A stretch of 42,169 nt of DNA, from positions 1 to 42,169 of the forward strand of contig LXQJ01000008.1 of the NCBI GenBank assembly GCA_001683895.1, written 5' to 3'. Below the pieces are notes generated by a model, which saw only the letters and a program-made list of their open reading frames with translations, was not told the origin of the DNA and did no database searches. The first letter of the stretch is position 1; the number at the start of each line of letters is the position of its first letter. The position numbers and the translations under genes are program-made. This document shows, one piece after another, positions 1 to 8,705 of this stretch. This DNA comes from Luteimonas sp. ANT-B3E. GTDB lineage: Bacteria; Pseudomonadota; Gammaproteobacteria; Xanthomonadales; Xanthomonadaceae.

Positions 1-1238
1 CGATCCCGCTGGCCGCGGTCGATCGCGTGGAAGTGCTGACCACCGGCGCCTCGGCGATCTACGGCGCCGATGCGGTGGCCGGCGTGGTCAACTTCATCCT
101 GCGCGAGGACTTCGAAGGCCTGCGGCTCGCCGCCAGCTACGGCGACTCCACCGCGAGCACCGACGAGGCCAAGTTCAACGCCAACCTGATCACCGGATTC
201 CGCGGCGAGCGCGCACGCGGCATGCTGGTGGTGGATGCGTTCAAGCGCAACGCGTTCTACAACCGCGACCGGGCGATCACCGCCGTCGAGCCGCGGCCGT
301 CGCAGCAGGGCATCTACCCCAGCTTCATCGACTTCGTGGGCATGGACGAGGAGCTGGTGGAAGCCGCCTGCCCCGACGCGCAGCGTTTCGACGGCCGCCC
401 GGGCTTCCCGCGGGGTGGCTTCGGCGAATACTGCGCGGTCAACCGCAATGCCTACACCGCCACCGATCCGGAGACCGAACGCTATGGCGCCTACGGCACC
501 TTCGGTTACGAGTTTGGCCAGGGCCTGGAGTACTTCGCTGAACTTGCGCTGCAGCGCAACACCTCCAGCGCCAACAGCGCGCCGGCGCCGTGGACCGCCA
601 TCGAAGGCCTGCCCTTCACCCATCCGCAGTTCCCGACGGAGCTGCGCCAGCGGCTGATCGCCGCAGGCGCCGATCCAAGATTCCCGATCGACGCCGTAGG
701 GCGCTTTCCCGACGCACGCACGATCGAGGTCACCAGCACCAACTGGCGCCTGCTCAACGGCGTGCGTGGCACGGTCGGTGAGTGGGACTGGGAATCCACC
801 GTGACCGCGTCACGCAGCAAGTCGGAGCAGGAAGCACAGGCCGGCATTTACAACCGCGCGCAGTTCCTGGCGGGACTGGCCGGCAGGCTCTGCGCCGACG
901 GCACGACCACGTGCAGGCCCGCGACGGGAGGCCTCTGGTATAACCCGTTCGGCGGCCAGGCGCAGCAGGATCCCGCGGTGTTGGCGCTGGTCCAGGAGCA
1001 GGTGCCGCGCGAGGGCTTGTCCACGCTGTACGCGTGGGATGCGAAGTTCGCCGGCTCGGCGGGCAGCCTGGGCGGCGGCGATATCGGCTGGGCCTTTGGC
1101 GCCGAGGCGCGTCGCGAGAAGGTCGAGGACCTGCCGTCAGCGCTGGCGACCGCCGACCCGCTCACCGGCGTGGTGCCGGTGCTCGGCTTCGGCTCGACCG
1201 CGGTCAGCGCATCGCGCTCGCAGGGGGCGGTCTATGCC
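1..1238 (+). pseudogene. TonB-dependent receptor, plug and first part of barrel; broken at 3' end
   Basis: The open frame enters from the left edge (codons start at base 3), so the signal peptide, TonB box and early plug lie outside. The first visible residues, VEVLTTGASAIYGADAVAGV, followed by VNFILR, are the classic end of the plug domain of large TonB-dependent receptors, which import siderophores, peptides or glycans across the outer membrane. Long aromatic-rich beta-strand segments follow. Homology stops at about 1238 after SRSQGAVYA; the frame then reads a few unrelated residues to a stop at 1263-1265. Receptors of this class are normally about 900-1000 residues, so roughly the second half of the barrel is absent. 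The sequence continues directly into an S9 peptidase fragment in another frame. A receptor followed by a peptidase is a natural gene order, so a deletion or a misjoin would explain it. The remaining protein could not form a barrel. Confidence 0.85.
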
Positions 1239-1809
1239 GGGCAACTACGGCCGCGCGCACCGTGATGCCGGCGCGCAGCAGTGGGGTGCCGCGATGCAGG
1301 ACGACCTGACCGATGCGACGCGGTGGGCGATCGAGACCGGGATCGCCGATCCGGCGCGGATCTGCATCTATGGCGCCAGCTACGGCGCCTACGCGGCGCT
1401 GATGGGCGTCGCCCGCGAGCCCGACCTGTACCGCTGCGCGGTGGGCTACTTCGGTGTCTACGATCTCGAGCTGGTGCACCGCGACCAGTCGCAGGGCAGT
1501 CGCTCGGGCAGGACCTGGGCCGCGGAGTGGATGGGGGCGCGTGACACGCTGGCGTCGCGCTCGTCGGTCACGCTCGCCGACCGCATCAAGACCCCGGTGT
1601 TCCTGGCGGCGGGCGGCCAGGACGAGCGCGCGCCGCTGGTCCACAGCGAGCGCATGGAGCGTGCGCTCAAGCGTGCAGGCGTGCCCGTCGAAACGCTGTA
1701 CTACCCGACCGAAGGCCACGGCTTCTACACCGAGCCCCACCGCCGCGAGTTCTACACGCGCCTGCTGGCGTTCCTGTCGACACACCTGGGTGGCGCGGTA
1801 GCGAAATAA
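1237..1809 (+). pseudogene. S9 (prolyl oligopeptidase) family peptidase, C-terminal fragment only
   Basis: From about 1237 to the stop at 1807-1809 this encodes the C-terminal third of an alpha/beta-hydrolase peptidase of family S9, which cleaves short peptides, often after proline or in dipeptide steps. Visible landmarks are NYGRAHRDAG with QQWG after it (typical of the strand before the nucleophile), the nucleophile elbow GASYGAYAAL with the catalytic serine, the acid loop GGQDERAP and the catalytic histidine in EGHGF. The beta-propeller and the first part of the catalytic domain, about 450 residues, are missing. No start codon with a ribosome site lies near the junction; the nearest ATG (1234) is created by the join. 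All catalytic residues are present, but a protein without the upstream strands should not fold. Family assignment is firm; whether the truncation is biological is not. Confidence 0.85.
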
Positions 1810-1951
1810 GGTGCCCGACATCCACGCCAAACGTCTCTCGTCGCAGTTGGGCGCCCGCCCGCCGTTGTCGGCGTATGGCATCGCCACCGGATGGGTTTCC
1901 GTGCGTCCATCAACGTAGCCTCGGGATGGAACGACTCGCCTTGCCGAGCCA

Positions 1952-2578
1952 TCAGCCGAGGCGCGTCGCAGCCTCTTGGGCGAGCTTTCGCACGTTGGCC
2001 AACGCGCGGGCGAGATTCTGATCGACCGTCCCGGGATCGAACGTGTCCTGCAGCGCCTCCAGCCGTGTTTGCCTGATGCCCATGAACCCCATGATGCCGG
2101 CGAAGTGCGCGTCCTGGAAATTGACCGGCGCGTAAGGCTCTCCCGGTAGAAAACCGCCATTCCGACTCACCAGCGAGAACACCTGCTTGTCAGGCTGGGC
2201 AAGCCCCTCGATGCCTTCCGCGCTCATCGAGAACGTGAGTCCGGCACGGACGATCTGGTCGATCCAGGCCTTGACGATCGCAGGTACGCCCCAGTTGTAC
2301 ATGGGCATGCCCACCACCACGACGTCTGCGTCCAGGAAGTCGCGGGTATAGCCGTTGCTGGCAGCCAGCGCCGGGCTGTCCTGCTGGTCCCGCGGCAGGA
2401 AGGCATGCTGCAGGAATCCCTCGTCGACGAAGGGCGGTGGCGAGGCATTGAGATCGCAACGCAGGATGGCGGTATCCGGACGCATTTCGGTGAAACTGTC
2501 GACGAAGGCCTGGGACATCTGGCGCGAGTAGCTGCCGGGACGCGCACTGGCATCGAGATGCAGGAGTCGGGGTGTCAT
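1952..2578 (-). CDS. azoR: FMN-dependent NADH-azoreductase
   Basis: A 208-residue flavodoxin-fold protein, the usual length for AzoR, which uses NADH and FMN to reduce azo dyes and quinones in two-electron steps in the cytoplasm. The N-terminus has the phosphate-binding loop LHLDASARPGSYSRQMS. The diagnostic block PMYNWGVPAIVKAWIDQIVR with the following AGLTFS is nearly canonical, and SRNGG occupies the second FMN-contact position. The ATG at 2578 has an AGG six bases upstream. It is divergent from an HxlR-type regulator across a gap of only 42 bp, an arrangement well known for quinone- or aldehyde-responsive HxlR proteins controlling an adjacent oxidoreductase, so regulation by that neighbour is likely (inference). 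No missing catalytic element was noticed. Confidence 0.92.
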   Translation of the reverse strand: MTPRLLHLDASARPGSYSRQMSQAFVDSFTEMRPDTAILRCDLNASPPPFVDEGFLQHAFLPRDQQDSPALAASNGYTRDFLDADVVVVGMPMYNWGVPAIVKAWIDQIVRAGLTFSMSAEGIEGLAQPDKQVFSLVSRNGGFLPGEPYAPVNFQDAHFAGIMGFMGIRQTRLEALQDTFDPGTVDQNLARALANVRKLAQEAATRLG

Positions 2579-2620
2579 GGTGGCCTGTCAACCGCGTAGA
2601 GACGAAAGGGACTGCATCCT

Positions 2621-3094
2621 ATGAAGGCAACGAAACAGCCACAAGAAGGCACTTTGCCGTCTTCTGGTGAGGCGGAGGTAACCATTCCCGCACCACCGCA
2701 TTCGCCGCAGGAGTGGGCTGCCTGCAACTACGAGGGGCCGTGTCCGGTGCGCGAGGTCTATGACCGCATCGGCGACAAATGGTCTGTCCTGGTGATGCTG
2801 CAGCTGGGAGTGCGGCCGCTGCGATTCGGGGAGTTGCGACGCGCGGTGGGCGTCATTTCCCAGAGGGTATTGACCGTCACGCTGCGAGGCCTGGAGCGCG
2901 ATGGACTGGTGCGCCGCGACGTGATGGACACACGCCCACCAAGTGTCGTCTATCAGCTCAGCCCGCTGGGACTGTCGCTGTTGGGTTCACTGAGGGGGCT
3001 GGCGGCGTGGGCGAGCGAAAACAGCGTGGCGATGGCTCACGCACGCGCTGCCTTTGATGCGGAGCTCGGAACGATGCAAGGGAACGCGGTCTAG
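2621..3094 (+). CDS. HxlR-family winged-helix regulator
   Basis: A 157-residue DNA-binding protein. After a disordered 30-residue leader comes the HxlR signature CPVREVYDRIGDKWSVLVM, then a winged helix-turn-helix (RFGELRRAVGVISQRVLTVT) and the wing with GLVRRDVM. Cys41 is the conserved N-terminal cysteine that senses quinones or electrophiles in YodB/QorR-type members; Cys35 lies six residues before it and could pair with it. The divergent azoreductase is the probable target, consistent with a quinone or diamide response (inference from family and position). Its stop codon shares the four bases CTAG with the stop codon of the convergent RND permease, so there is no room for a terminator between the two. 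A GAAAGG lies upstream of the ATG, slightly far away. Confidence 0.88.
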   Translation: MKATKQPQEGTLPSSGEAEVTIPAPPHSPQEWAACNYEGPCPVREVYDRIGDKWSVLVMLQLGVRPLRFGELRRAVGVISQRVLTVTLRGLERDGLVRRDVMDTRPPSVVYQLSPLGLSLLGSLRGLAAWASENSVAMAHARAAFDAELGTMQGNAV

Positions 3095-6000
3095 CACGTG
3101 GGTGCGGCGGAGCCTGACTTCCCCGCCAACGCGATCTCCGGTGGAAACAGCTGGTACATCACCGGCGTGACGACGCGGGCGAACAGGGTGGAGCTGACCA
3201 GGCCGCCGATCATCACGATCGCGAGCGGGCCGTACAGGGCCGAGCCGCCCAGGGCCAGTGGGGTCAGTGCGCCGATGGCGGTGACCGAGGTCAGCAGCAC
3301 CGGCAGGAAACGCTGTTCACCGGCCTGCTCGATGGCCGGGCGCAGCGGCATGCCTTCGCGGCGCAGCTGGTTGGTGAAATCCACCAGCAGGATCGAGTTC
3401 TTGGTCTCCACGCCCACCAGTGCCACCAGCCCGATGATCGCCATGTACGACATCGGGTTGCCGGTGAGCCACAGTGCCACCACCGCGCCCAGGAACCCGA
3501 ACGGGATCACGCTGGCCACGATCAGCACCGAGCGGAAGCTGCCGAACTCCAGCACCAGCACGGCCAGGATGCCGAAGCTCGCGATGATGATCGAGGTGCC
3601 CAGGCCACCGAGGCTGCGCGAGGTCGCTTCCGCTTCGCCACCGGCTTCGATGCGGTAGCCGGACGGCAGCTGCAGCGCCTGCAGTGCCTGGTAGACGTCG
3701 GCCGTGACGCGGCCGGAAACGAAGCCGTCGGCGATGTTGGCGGTCACCCCGGCCATGCGCTCGCGGTCAAGGCGACGCACTTCGGTGGGCCCGCTGTCGA
3801 ACCCGGGCCGTGCCAGCTGGCGGAAGGGGATCGACGCGCCCGACGTGCGGCTGCTGAAGTACAGCTCGTCGAACACCGCCGGCGTGGGGTGTGCGTCCAT
3901 CGAAAGGCGCAGCCGGATCGGATACGCGTCGCTGCGTTCGTCGCGGAACGTGGCCACCGGCGCACCGGCGATGGCCAGGCGCACGGTGCGGTCGATGTCC
4001 AGGCTGGAGACGCCCAACAGGCCGGCCTTGCCGAGGTCGAAGTCCAGGTCCAGGTCGACCTTGGGCAGGCGCAGGGGATTGCGCACATCGCGCACGCCGG
4101 GCACCGCGCGGATCAGCACCTCTGCTTCGCGCGCCAGCCGGCTGAGCACGTCGAGCTCGGGACCGAGGATGCGCACCGCGATCGGCGCGTCGATCGGCGG
4201 GCCGTTCTGGAACGCCTGCACGGTGATCTGCGCTTCCGGATAGCCGTCGAAGGTCTTGCGCAGTTTTTCCAGCAGCGCCGTCGATCGCTGCTGGTGCCAC
4301 TCGTCGAGGATGACGAACTGTTCGGCCACCGTTGGCGTGGTCTCGGCAGGGAACAGGTTGTAGTAGATCTGCGGGTTGCCGCGGCCGAGGTTGGCCATGC
4401 GGTGGCGCACGCCGGGGGTGTTGGCGAGAGTGTCGTCCACGAAGGTGAGCGCCCGGTCGGTGGCGGCGAGCGAACTGCCGGGCGCCGCCCGCACCGTCAC
4501 CAGGAACTGGGGCTTGTCGGCGGCGGGAAACAGCGAGAAGCCGATCGCCGGCGCCAGCGCCAGGGAACCAGCCACCAGCAGTCCGCCGACCAGCAGGGTG
4601 AGGCGCGGGGCGGCCAGCGCGCGGTGCATCACCGGTGCATAAAAGCGATGGATGCCGCCTTCGACTGCGCGCAGCAGGCGGCTGCCTTCGGGGCGCTCCT
4701 CTCGCGGCAGGAACCGGCTGGCCAGGAACGGGATGATGGTCAGCGCCACGAACAGCGAGGCGATCACCGTCAGCACCACCGCCAGCGGCAGGCCGCGGGT
4801 GAACTTGCCCGCGCCTTCGGGCAGGTTGAGCAGCGGCAGGAAGGCCAGCACCAGCACCGCGGTGCAGCCGCACACGGCCAGCGCGATCTGCCCGGTACCG
4901 CGGATCGCGGCCTGCACCCGGGTGGCGCCGCCGCGCAGGTGGCGGGCGATGTTCTCCACCACCACGATGGCGTCATCCACCAGCAGGCCCAGCGCCACGA
5001 CGAAGCCGGCGATGGAAATCTGGTTGAGCGAATATCCCAGCGCCCACAGCCCGGCCATGCCGATCGCCAGCGACAGCGGGATCGCCAGCATCACCAGCCC
5101 GGCCGGACGCAGGCCCAGCGGCAGCAGGGTGATCAGCACCAGCCCCAGGGCGATGGCGAAGTCGCGCGCCAGGTGTCCCAGCCGGTCCTGCACGTTGCGC
5201 GCCTGCTCGAATCCGACCTCCAGCCGCACGCCCGGCGGCAGGGTCTTGCGGAACTCGACGAAGCGCGCCTGGATGCCCCGCTGCACGTCGAAGATGTTGT
5301 AGCCGTCCTTCATGCTGGCGGTGACGAAGGCCGCGCGCTGGCCGTCGAAGCGCGCCAGGTACAGCGGCTCCTCGGTGCTCCAGCGCACGTCGGCCACGTC
5401 GCCCAGGCGCACCGGGCGCTCGTCGCGCAGCGCGATGATGGTGTCGCCCACTTCCTCCAGCGAGCCGTAGTCGCCGGTGGCCTGCACCGTGTAGCGCCGC
5501 AGGCCGGCGTCGACCGCGCCACCTGGGATGCTCTGGCCCTCGCCGCTCACGGCGTCGGACACGGTGGCCAGGTCCAGGCCCTGCGCGCCGAGCCGCGCGA
5601 GGTCGATGGAGGCGCGGATCTCCGGCTCCGGGTAGCCCCAGGTTTCCGCGCGGCGGACTCCTGGCACGGAGTTGACGCTGCGCTCCAGGTCGTCGGCCAG
5701 GCGCTTGAGCGTGCGCGCGTCGGCGTGCTCGGACACCAGCGCCGCCTGCACGATGTTGACCAGCCCGGGGTTGGCCTTCCTGAAGGTGATCGAGGCGATG
5801 CCTTCGGGCAGCGAGCCGCGCAGCGCGTTGACCTCGCGCACCACCTCGTCGTACTTGCGTTCCGGGTCGACGGTCCAGTCGAACTGCACGCGGATCACCG
5901 CCAGCCCGCTTTCGGAGGTGGAGCGGATGTCCTGCACGTCGTCGAGTTCGGACAGCGCATCCTCGATCGGATCCACCGCCAGCCGCTCCACGTCGACCGG

Positions 6001-6165
6001 GTCGGTGCCGGGGTAGACGATGATGATGGTGGTCAGCGGGATCGGGAATGTCGGATCCTCCTGGCGCGGGATGGCGCTGAAGGCGTACGCGCCCAGCGCC
6101 ACCAGCAGCAGGAACACCACGGTGGTGAACTGCCAGCGGAGCACCGCGAATTCCCAGAGGCGCAC
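3091..6165 (-). CDS. RND efflux transporter permease subunit
   Basis: A 1024-residue inner-membrane pump of the AcrB/MexB type, full length. It opens with a cytoplasmic stub and TM1, then the periplasmic motif IPRQEDPTFPIP characteristic of this subgroup. TM4 carries the proton-relay aspartates in GLLVDDAIVVVENIARHL (about residues 396-397), and TM10 has the partner lysine in VETKNSILLVDF (about residue 921). Two large periplasmic porter regions separate TM1-2 and TM7-8 as in the family. It uses the proton gradient to export drugs, detergents or metabolites through a tripartite channel. The gene starts 10 bp after the adaptor gene, so the two are one operon; no outer-membrane factor is in the window, so a TolC-like protein must be supplied from elsewhere. 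The substrate cannot be deduced. The stop overlaps the convergent hxlR stop. Confidence 0.95.
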   Translation of the reverse strand: MRLWEFAVLRWQFTTVVFLLLVALGAYAFSAIPRQEDPTFPIPLTTIIIVYPGTDPVDVERLAVDPIEDALSELDDVQDIRSTSESGLAVIRVQFDWTVDPERKYDEVVREVNALRGSLPEGIASITFRKANPGLVNIVQAALVSEHADARTLKRLADDLERSVNSVPGVRRAETWGYPEPEIRASIDLARLGAQGLDLATVSDAVSGEGQSIPGGAVDAGLRRYTVQATGDYGSLEEVGDTIIALRDERPVRLGDVADVRWSTEEPLYLARFDGQRAAFVTASMKDGYNIFDVQRGIQARFVEFRKTLPPGVRLEVGFEQARNVQDRLGHLARDFAIALGLVLITLLPLGLRPAGLVMLAIPLSLAIGMAGLWALGYSLNQISIAGFVVALGLLVDDAIVVVENIARHLRGGATRVQAAIRGTGQIALAVCGCTAVLVLAFLPLLNLPEGAGKFTRGLPLAVVLTVIASLFVALTIIPFLASRFLPREERPEGSRLLRAVEGGIHRFYAPVMHRALAAPRLTLLVGGLLVAGSLALAPAIGFSLFPAADKPQFLVTVRAAPGSSLAATDRALTFVDDTLANTPGVRHRMANLGRGNPQIYYNLFPAETTPTVAEQFVILDEWHQQRSTALLEKLRKTFDGYPEAQITVQAFQNGPPIDAPIAVRILGPELDVLSRLAREAEVLIRAVPGVRDVRNPLRLPKVDLDLDFDLGKAGLLGVSSLDIDRTVRLAIAGAPVATFRDERSDAYPIRLRLSMDAHPTPAVFDELYFSSRTSGASIPFRQLARPGFDSGPTEVRRLDRERMAGVTANIADGFVSGRVTADVYQALQALQLPSGYRIEAGGEAEATSRSLGGLGTSIIIASFGILAVLVLEFGSFRSVLIVASVIPFGFLGAVVALWLTGNPMSYMAIIGLVALVGVETKNSILLVDFTNQLRREGMPLRPAIEQAGEQRFLPVLLTSVTAIGALTPLALGGSALYGPLAIVMIGGLVSSTLFARVVTPVMYQLFPPEIALAGKSGSAAPTC

Positions 6166-6175
6166 GGCCGGTCTC

Positions 6176-7228
6176 CTAGCGTGCCGCCAGCAGCGCGACC
6201 GGCCCGCCGACGTCGGCCCACGCAGCGCCTTCGACGATCACGTCGTCCTGCGGCGACAGGCCGTCGATGACGTCGACCCGGTCGCCGCGCAACTCGCCCA
6301 GCGTGACCGTCGCCGCCACCGCCTTGCCGCCCCTGGCCAGCAGCACCTGCCCCTGGTCGCCCTGCGCCGACACCAGCGCCGACACCGGGATCGACAGCGT
6401 CGGTGAGCCTGGCAGCGGGATCGAGACGCGGCCGATGAGACCGCTACGCAATGCATGTGTGCCACCGTCGAGGTCCAGGTCGACGGTGATCGCGCCACTG
6501 CCAGCAGCCGCGCGGCCACCGATCTCGCGGATGCGCGCGGTGAACGTCTGTTTGGGGTAGCCGTCGAAGCGCGCGCTAGCCTCCAGGCCCGGCGTCAGGC
6601 GCGTGGCGTCGCGGTCGGCGACTTCGACTTTCATCCGCCAGCCCAGGGTCGATGACGACACCGCCAGCACCGGCTGGCCGGCTCCCAGCACTTCGCCCGG
6701 CTGGGCCAGCCGGCTCATCACGATGCCATCGGCGCTGGCCACGACCTGCCCGTAGCGACGCTGGAAGCCGGCGCTGCGCACCGCCGCATCGGCCACCTGC
6801 ACGCTGGTACGCGCGTCGTCGAGCTGCTGGCGCGCGATGAGCTGGCGTGCAGCCAGGGGTTCGACCCGCGCCAGGTCGCGCCGTGCCAAGGCCGCCTGTT
6901 CCTGCACCTGGCGCAGGCTGGCGTCGAGCGCGGTGGTGTCGAGTTCGGCCAGCACCGCGCCGGCCCGGAAGCGGTCGCCGATATCCACGTTCACCCGACG
7001 CAGCACGCCGGCGCCGACGAACCCCAGGCGCGCTTCGTCGATGGCTTCCAGCCGGCCCACGGCCGAGACCGCGCTTCCGGATTCGAGCAGGGCGGGGCGA
7101 GCCACGCGCACCGGCGTGGGCTCCGGCACCTGGGTGCCCGCTGCGGGTCTGCCACAGCCTGCTGCAATCAGCAGCACCAGGGCGGCGACAATGGATACTC
7201 CAGGCTGGGTTCGAAAGGACGGCGACAT
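6176..7228 (-). CDS. RND efflux periplasmic adaptor (membrane fusion lipoprotein)
   Basis: A 350-residue adaptor that bridges the RND permease and an outer-membrane channel. I start it at the ATG at 7228 because GGGAG lies six bases upstream and the result is a proper lipoprotein signal, VSIVAALVLLIAAGC, with the lipobox cysteine at residue 25; a longer GTG start at 7258 would lie inside the palindromic operator. Order of parts: biotinyl-lipoyl half (GVLRRVNVDIGDRFRAGAVL), an alpha-helical hairpin (LRQVQEQAALARRDLARVEP onward), the second lipoyl half (GIVMSRLAQPGEVLGAGQPV), a beta-barrel and a membrane-proximal domain. It is the first gene of the operon and is divergent from a TetR regulator across about 60 bp that hold two inverted repeats. 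Confidence 0.93.
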   Translation of the reverse strand: MSPSFRTQPGVSIVAALVLLIAAGCGRPAAGTQVPEPTPVRVARPALLESGSAVSAVGRLEAIDEARLGFVGAGVLRRVNVDIGDRFRAGAVLAELDTTALDASLRQVQEQAALARRDLARVEPLAARQLIARQQLDDARTSVQVADAAVRSAGFQRRYGQVVASADGIVMSRLAQPGEVLGAGQPVLAVSSSTLGWRMKVEVADRDATRLTPGLEASARFDGYPKQTFTARIREIGGRAAAGSGAITVDLDLDGGTHALRSGLIGRVSIPLPGSPTLSIPVSALVSAQGDQGQVLLARGGKAVAATVTLGELRGDRVDVIDGLSPQDDVIVEGAAWADVGGPVALLAAR

Positions 7229-7243
7229 GGCGGCTCCCAACGG

Positions 7244-7262
7244 ATGTGTACGGCGCACACAT
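7244..7262. promoter_or_regulatory. Inverted repeat 1 between adaptor gene and tetR (putative operator)
   Basis: ATGTGTACGGCGCACACAT: six-base arms ATGTGT/ACACAT around a seven-base centre that is itself partly symmetric (CG-G-CG). It lies 16 bp upstream of the adaptor ATG and 26 bp upstream of the likely tetR ATG. Together with the second repeat it fits a TetR-family operator controlling both divergent genes. Binding is inferred. Confidence 0.65.
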
Positions 7263-7265
7263 CAG

Positions 7266-7277
7266 AGTGTATACACT
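7266..7277. promoter_or_regulatory. Inverted repeat 2 (AGTGTATACACT) upstream of tetR
   Basis: A perfect 12-bp palindrome that shares the GTGT...ACAC arm sequence with the neighbouring repeat at 7244-7262; the two centres are about 18-19 bp apart, close to two helical turns. It ends 11 bp before the tetR ATG at 7289 and its core GTATAC could overlap a -10 element. Autoregulation of tetR and repression of the efflux operon from this pair is the natural reading. Confidence 0.65.
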
Positions 7278-7288
7278 GCCCACATACC

Positions 7289-7900
7289 ATGACAAGCCCT
7301 ACCAGAAAGAAGAAGGCCGCGACGACCTATCACCACGGCGACCTGCGCAACGTGCTGCTTGGAGTCGCGCGGCTGAAACTGACGACCGGCGAATACGAGT
7401 CCCTCAGCCTGCGCGAGCTCGCGCGCCTGGCCGGCGTCAGCCCGAACGCGCCGTATCGGCACTTCGCTTCGAAGGACGAAATCCTGGCGGAGGTCGCCGC
7501 TCAAGGGTTCTCGGAGCTCTCGGCGCACTTCGACAAGGACGCGTACCCGGAGCCCAGGGAGCGCCTGGCGCGGATGGGTGACATCTACACCCGCTTCGCG
7601 ATGGATCAGCCGGCGCTGTACCGGGTCATGTTCGGCGCCGACAAGCACGTGTTGATGGAGTTCGAGGTGCTGGGCGACGCCGGCCGCGGCTGCTTTGGCC
7701 GGCTGGTGCAGGCTACCGCCGAAGCCAGCGGCCGCACCGACGCCGACGACCCGCTGATGCTGCAGCGAGCGTTGGCGGTCTGGTCGATCGTGCACGGCTG
7801 GTCGCGGCTGGCCATCGATGGAGTCACCCATTTCCTGCCGGAGGATTCGATGCCGTCGGCGTCGGCGGTGGTGCGGTCCATCGTCGCCAGCTGGGATTGA
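7289..7900 (+). CDS. TetR/AcrR-family transcriptional regulator
   Basis: A 203-residue repressor. Residues from about 15 to 60 form the TetR helix-turn-helix (YHHGDLRNVLLGVARL, LSLRELARLAGVSPNAPYRH, then FASKDEILAEVA). The C-terminal ligand domain contains the WSIVHGWSRLAIDG segment typical of the WHG-type TetR C-terminal domain. I choose the ATG at 7289, which gives the usual short basic tail before the HTH; the frame is open further upstream to 7244 but that would run through both palindromes. There is no clear Shine-Dalgarno sequence before 7289, so translation may be leaderless or weak. It is divergent from the RND adaptor-permease operon, so it most likely represses that operon and itself, with release by a pump substrate (inference). 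Confidence 0.9.
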   Translation: MTSPTRKKKAATTYHHGDLRNVLLGVARLKLTTGEYESLSLRELARLAGVSPNAPYRHFASKDEILAEVAAQGFSELSAHFDKDAYPEPRERLARMGDIYTRFAMDQPALYRVMFGADKHVLMEFEVLGDAGRGCFGRLVQATAEASGRTDADDPLMLQRALAVWSIVHGWSRLAIDGVTHFLPEDSMPSASAVVRSIVASWD

Positions 7901-8060
7901 GTGAGACGCCGCTGAGGCGGTGCATTGCCATCTCGACCGTCGCCCACACCACGGGGCGGTCGTATCGCCGGAGATAGGGGATCGGCCCGCAGTTCACGGT
8001 TCCCCCATACGCCCTGCCTCTGACCGGCTACGCTGCGCGCGCACTCCCGGAGACAACCCC

Positions 8061-8705
8061 ATGGCATCCGCATCCAACGACCTCGACCGCTTCGTCCGCG
8101 ACGCGCTGACCCAGGGCCAGAGCCGCCAGTCCATCGCCGACGCGCTGGCGCAGGCGGGCTGGACCACGGAGCAGACCCGCGGCGTGCTCGACGGCTATGC
8201 CGAGGTAGCGTTCCCGGTGCCGGTGCCGCGGCCGCAGGCGTCGCTGTCGGCCCGCGAGGCGTTCGCGTACCTGGTGCTGTTCGCCACGCTGTACTTCAGC
8301 GCGTGGCACCTGGGCAGCCTGCTGTTCGACCTGGTCGACCGCGCGTGGCCCGACGTGGCGGTCGACGGCAACTACGGCGGCTCGCTCGATAGTTCCATCC
8401 GGTTCTCGATCGCCGCGCTGCTGATCGCGTTCCCGGTGTTCGCGTTCGTGGCGCGGCGGGTCGCGCGCGACGTGGCGCGGCATCCGATCAATCGGCTGTC
8501 GCCGGTGCGGCGCTGGCTCACCTACCTCACGCTGTTCATCGCCACCACGGTGCTGGTGGGCGACATGACCACGCTGCTGTACCACCTGCTGGGCGGTGAG
8601 ATCACGCTGCGCTTCGTGCTGAAGGTGGGCGTGGTGGCGTTCATCGCCGGCGGCATCTTCGGCTGGTACCTCTGGGACCTGCGCCGCGAGGAGGGCAGCG
8701 CATGA
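8061..8705 (+). CDS. DUF5671-type integral membrane protein
   Basis: A 214-residue protein. The first 55 residues form a short helical cytoplasmic domain (LDRFVRDALTQGQSRQSIAD, then ALAQAGW) like those preceding DUF5671 regions. Four to five hydrophobic segments follow, beginning FAYLVLFATLYFSAWHLGSL and ending FIAGGIFGWYLWDLRREEG. The ATG at 8061 follows CCGGAGA in the leader; the frame is open upstream but nothing there resembles protein. The last four bases overlap the start of the next gene (ATGA), so the two are translationally coupled. Function is unknown. The N-terminal helix region resembles small protein-protein interaction modules, so it may anchor or regulate its partner (inference). 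Confidence 0.8.
   Translation: MASASNDLDRFVRDALTQGQSRQSIADALAQAGWTTEQTRGVLDGYAEVAFPVPVPRPQASLSAREAFAYLVLFATLYFSAWHLGSLLFDLVDRAWPDVAVDGNYGGSLDSSIRFSIAALLIAFPVFAFVARRVARDVARHPINRLSPVRRWLTYLTLFIATTVLVGDMTTLLYHLLGGEITLRFVLKVGVVAFIAGGIFGWYLWDLRREEGSA

Noticed and set aside
2584-2591. TTGACA hexamer on the minus strand as a -35 box for azoR
   Set aside because: It sits directly before the start codon; the matching -10 would lie inside the gene and has no TATAAT-like sequence.
3889-6270. Very long open frame antisense to the RND permease
   Set aside because: Composition is His/Gln/Arg-rich with no domain or codon pattern; a GC-rich shadow of a clear, full-length gene.
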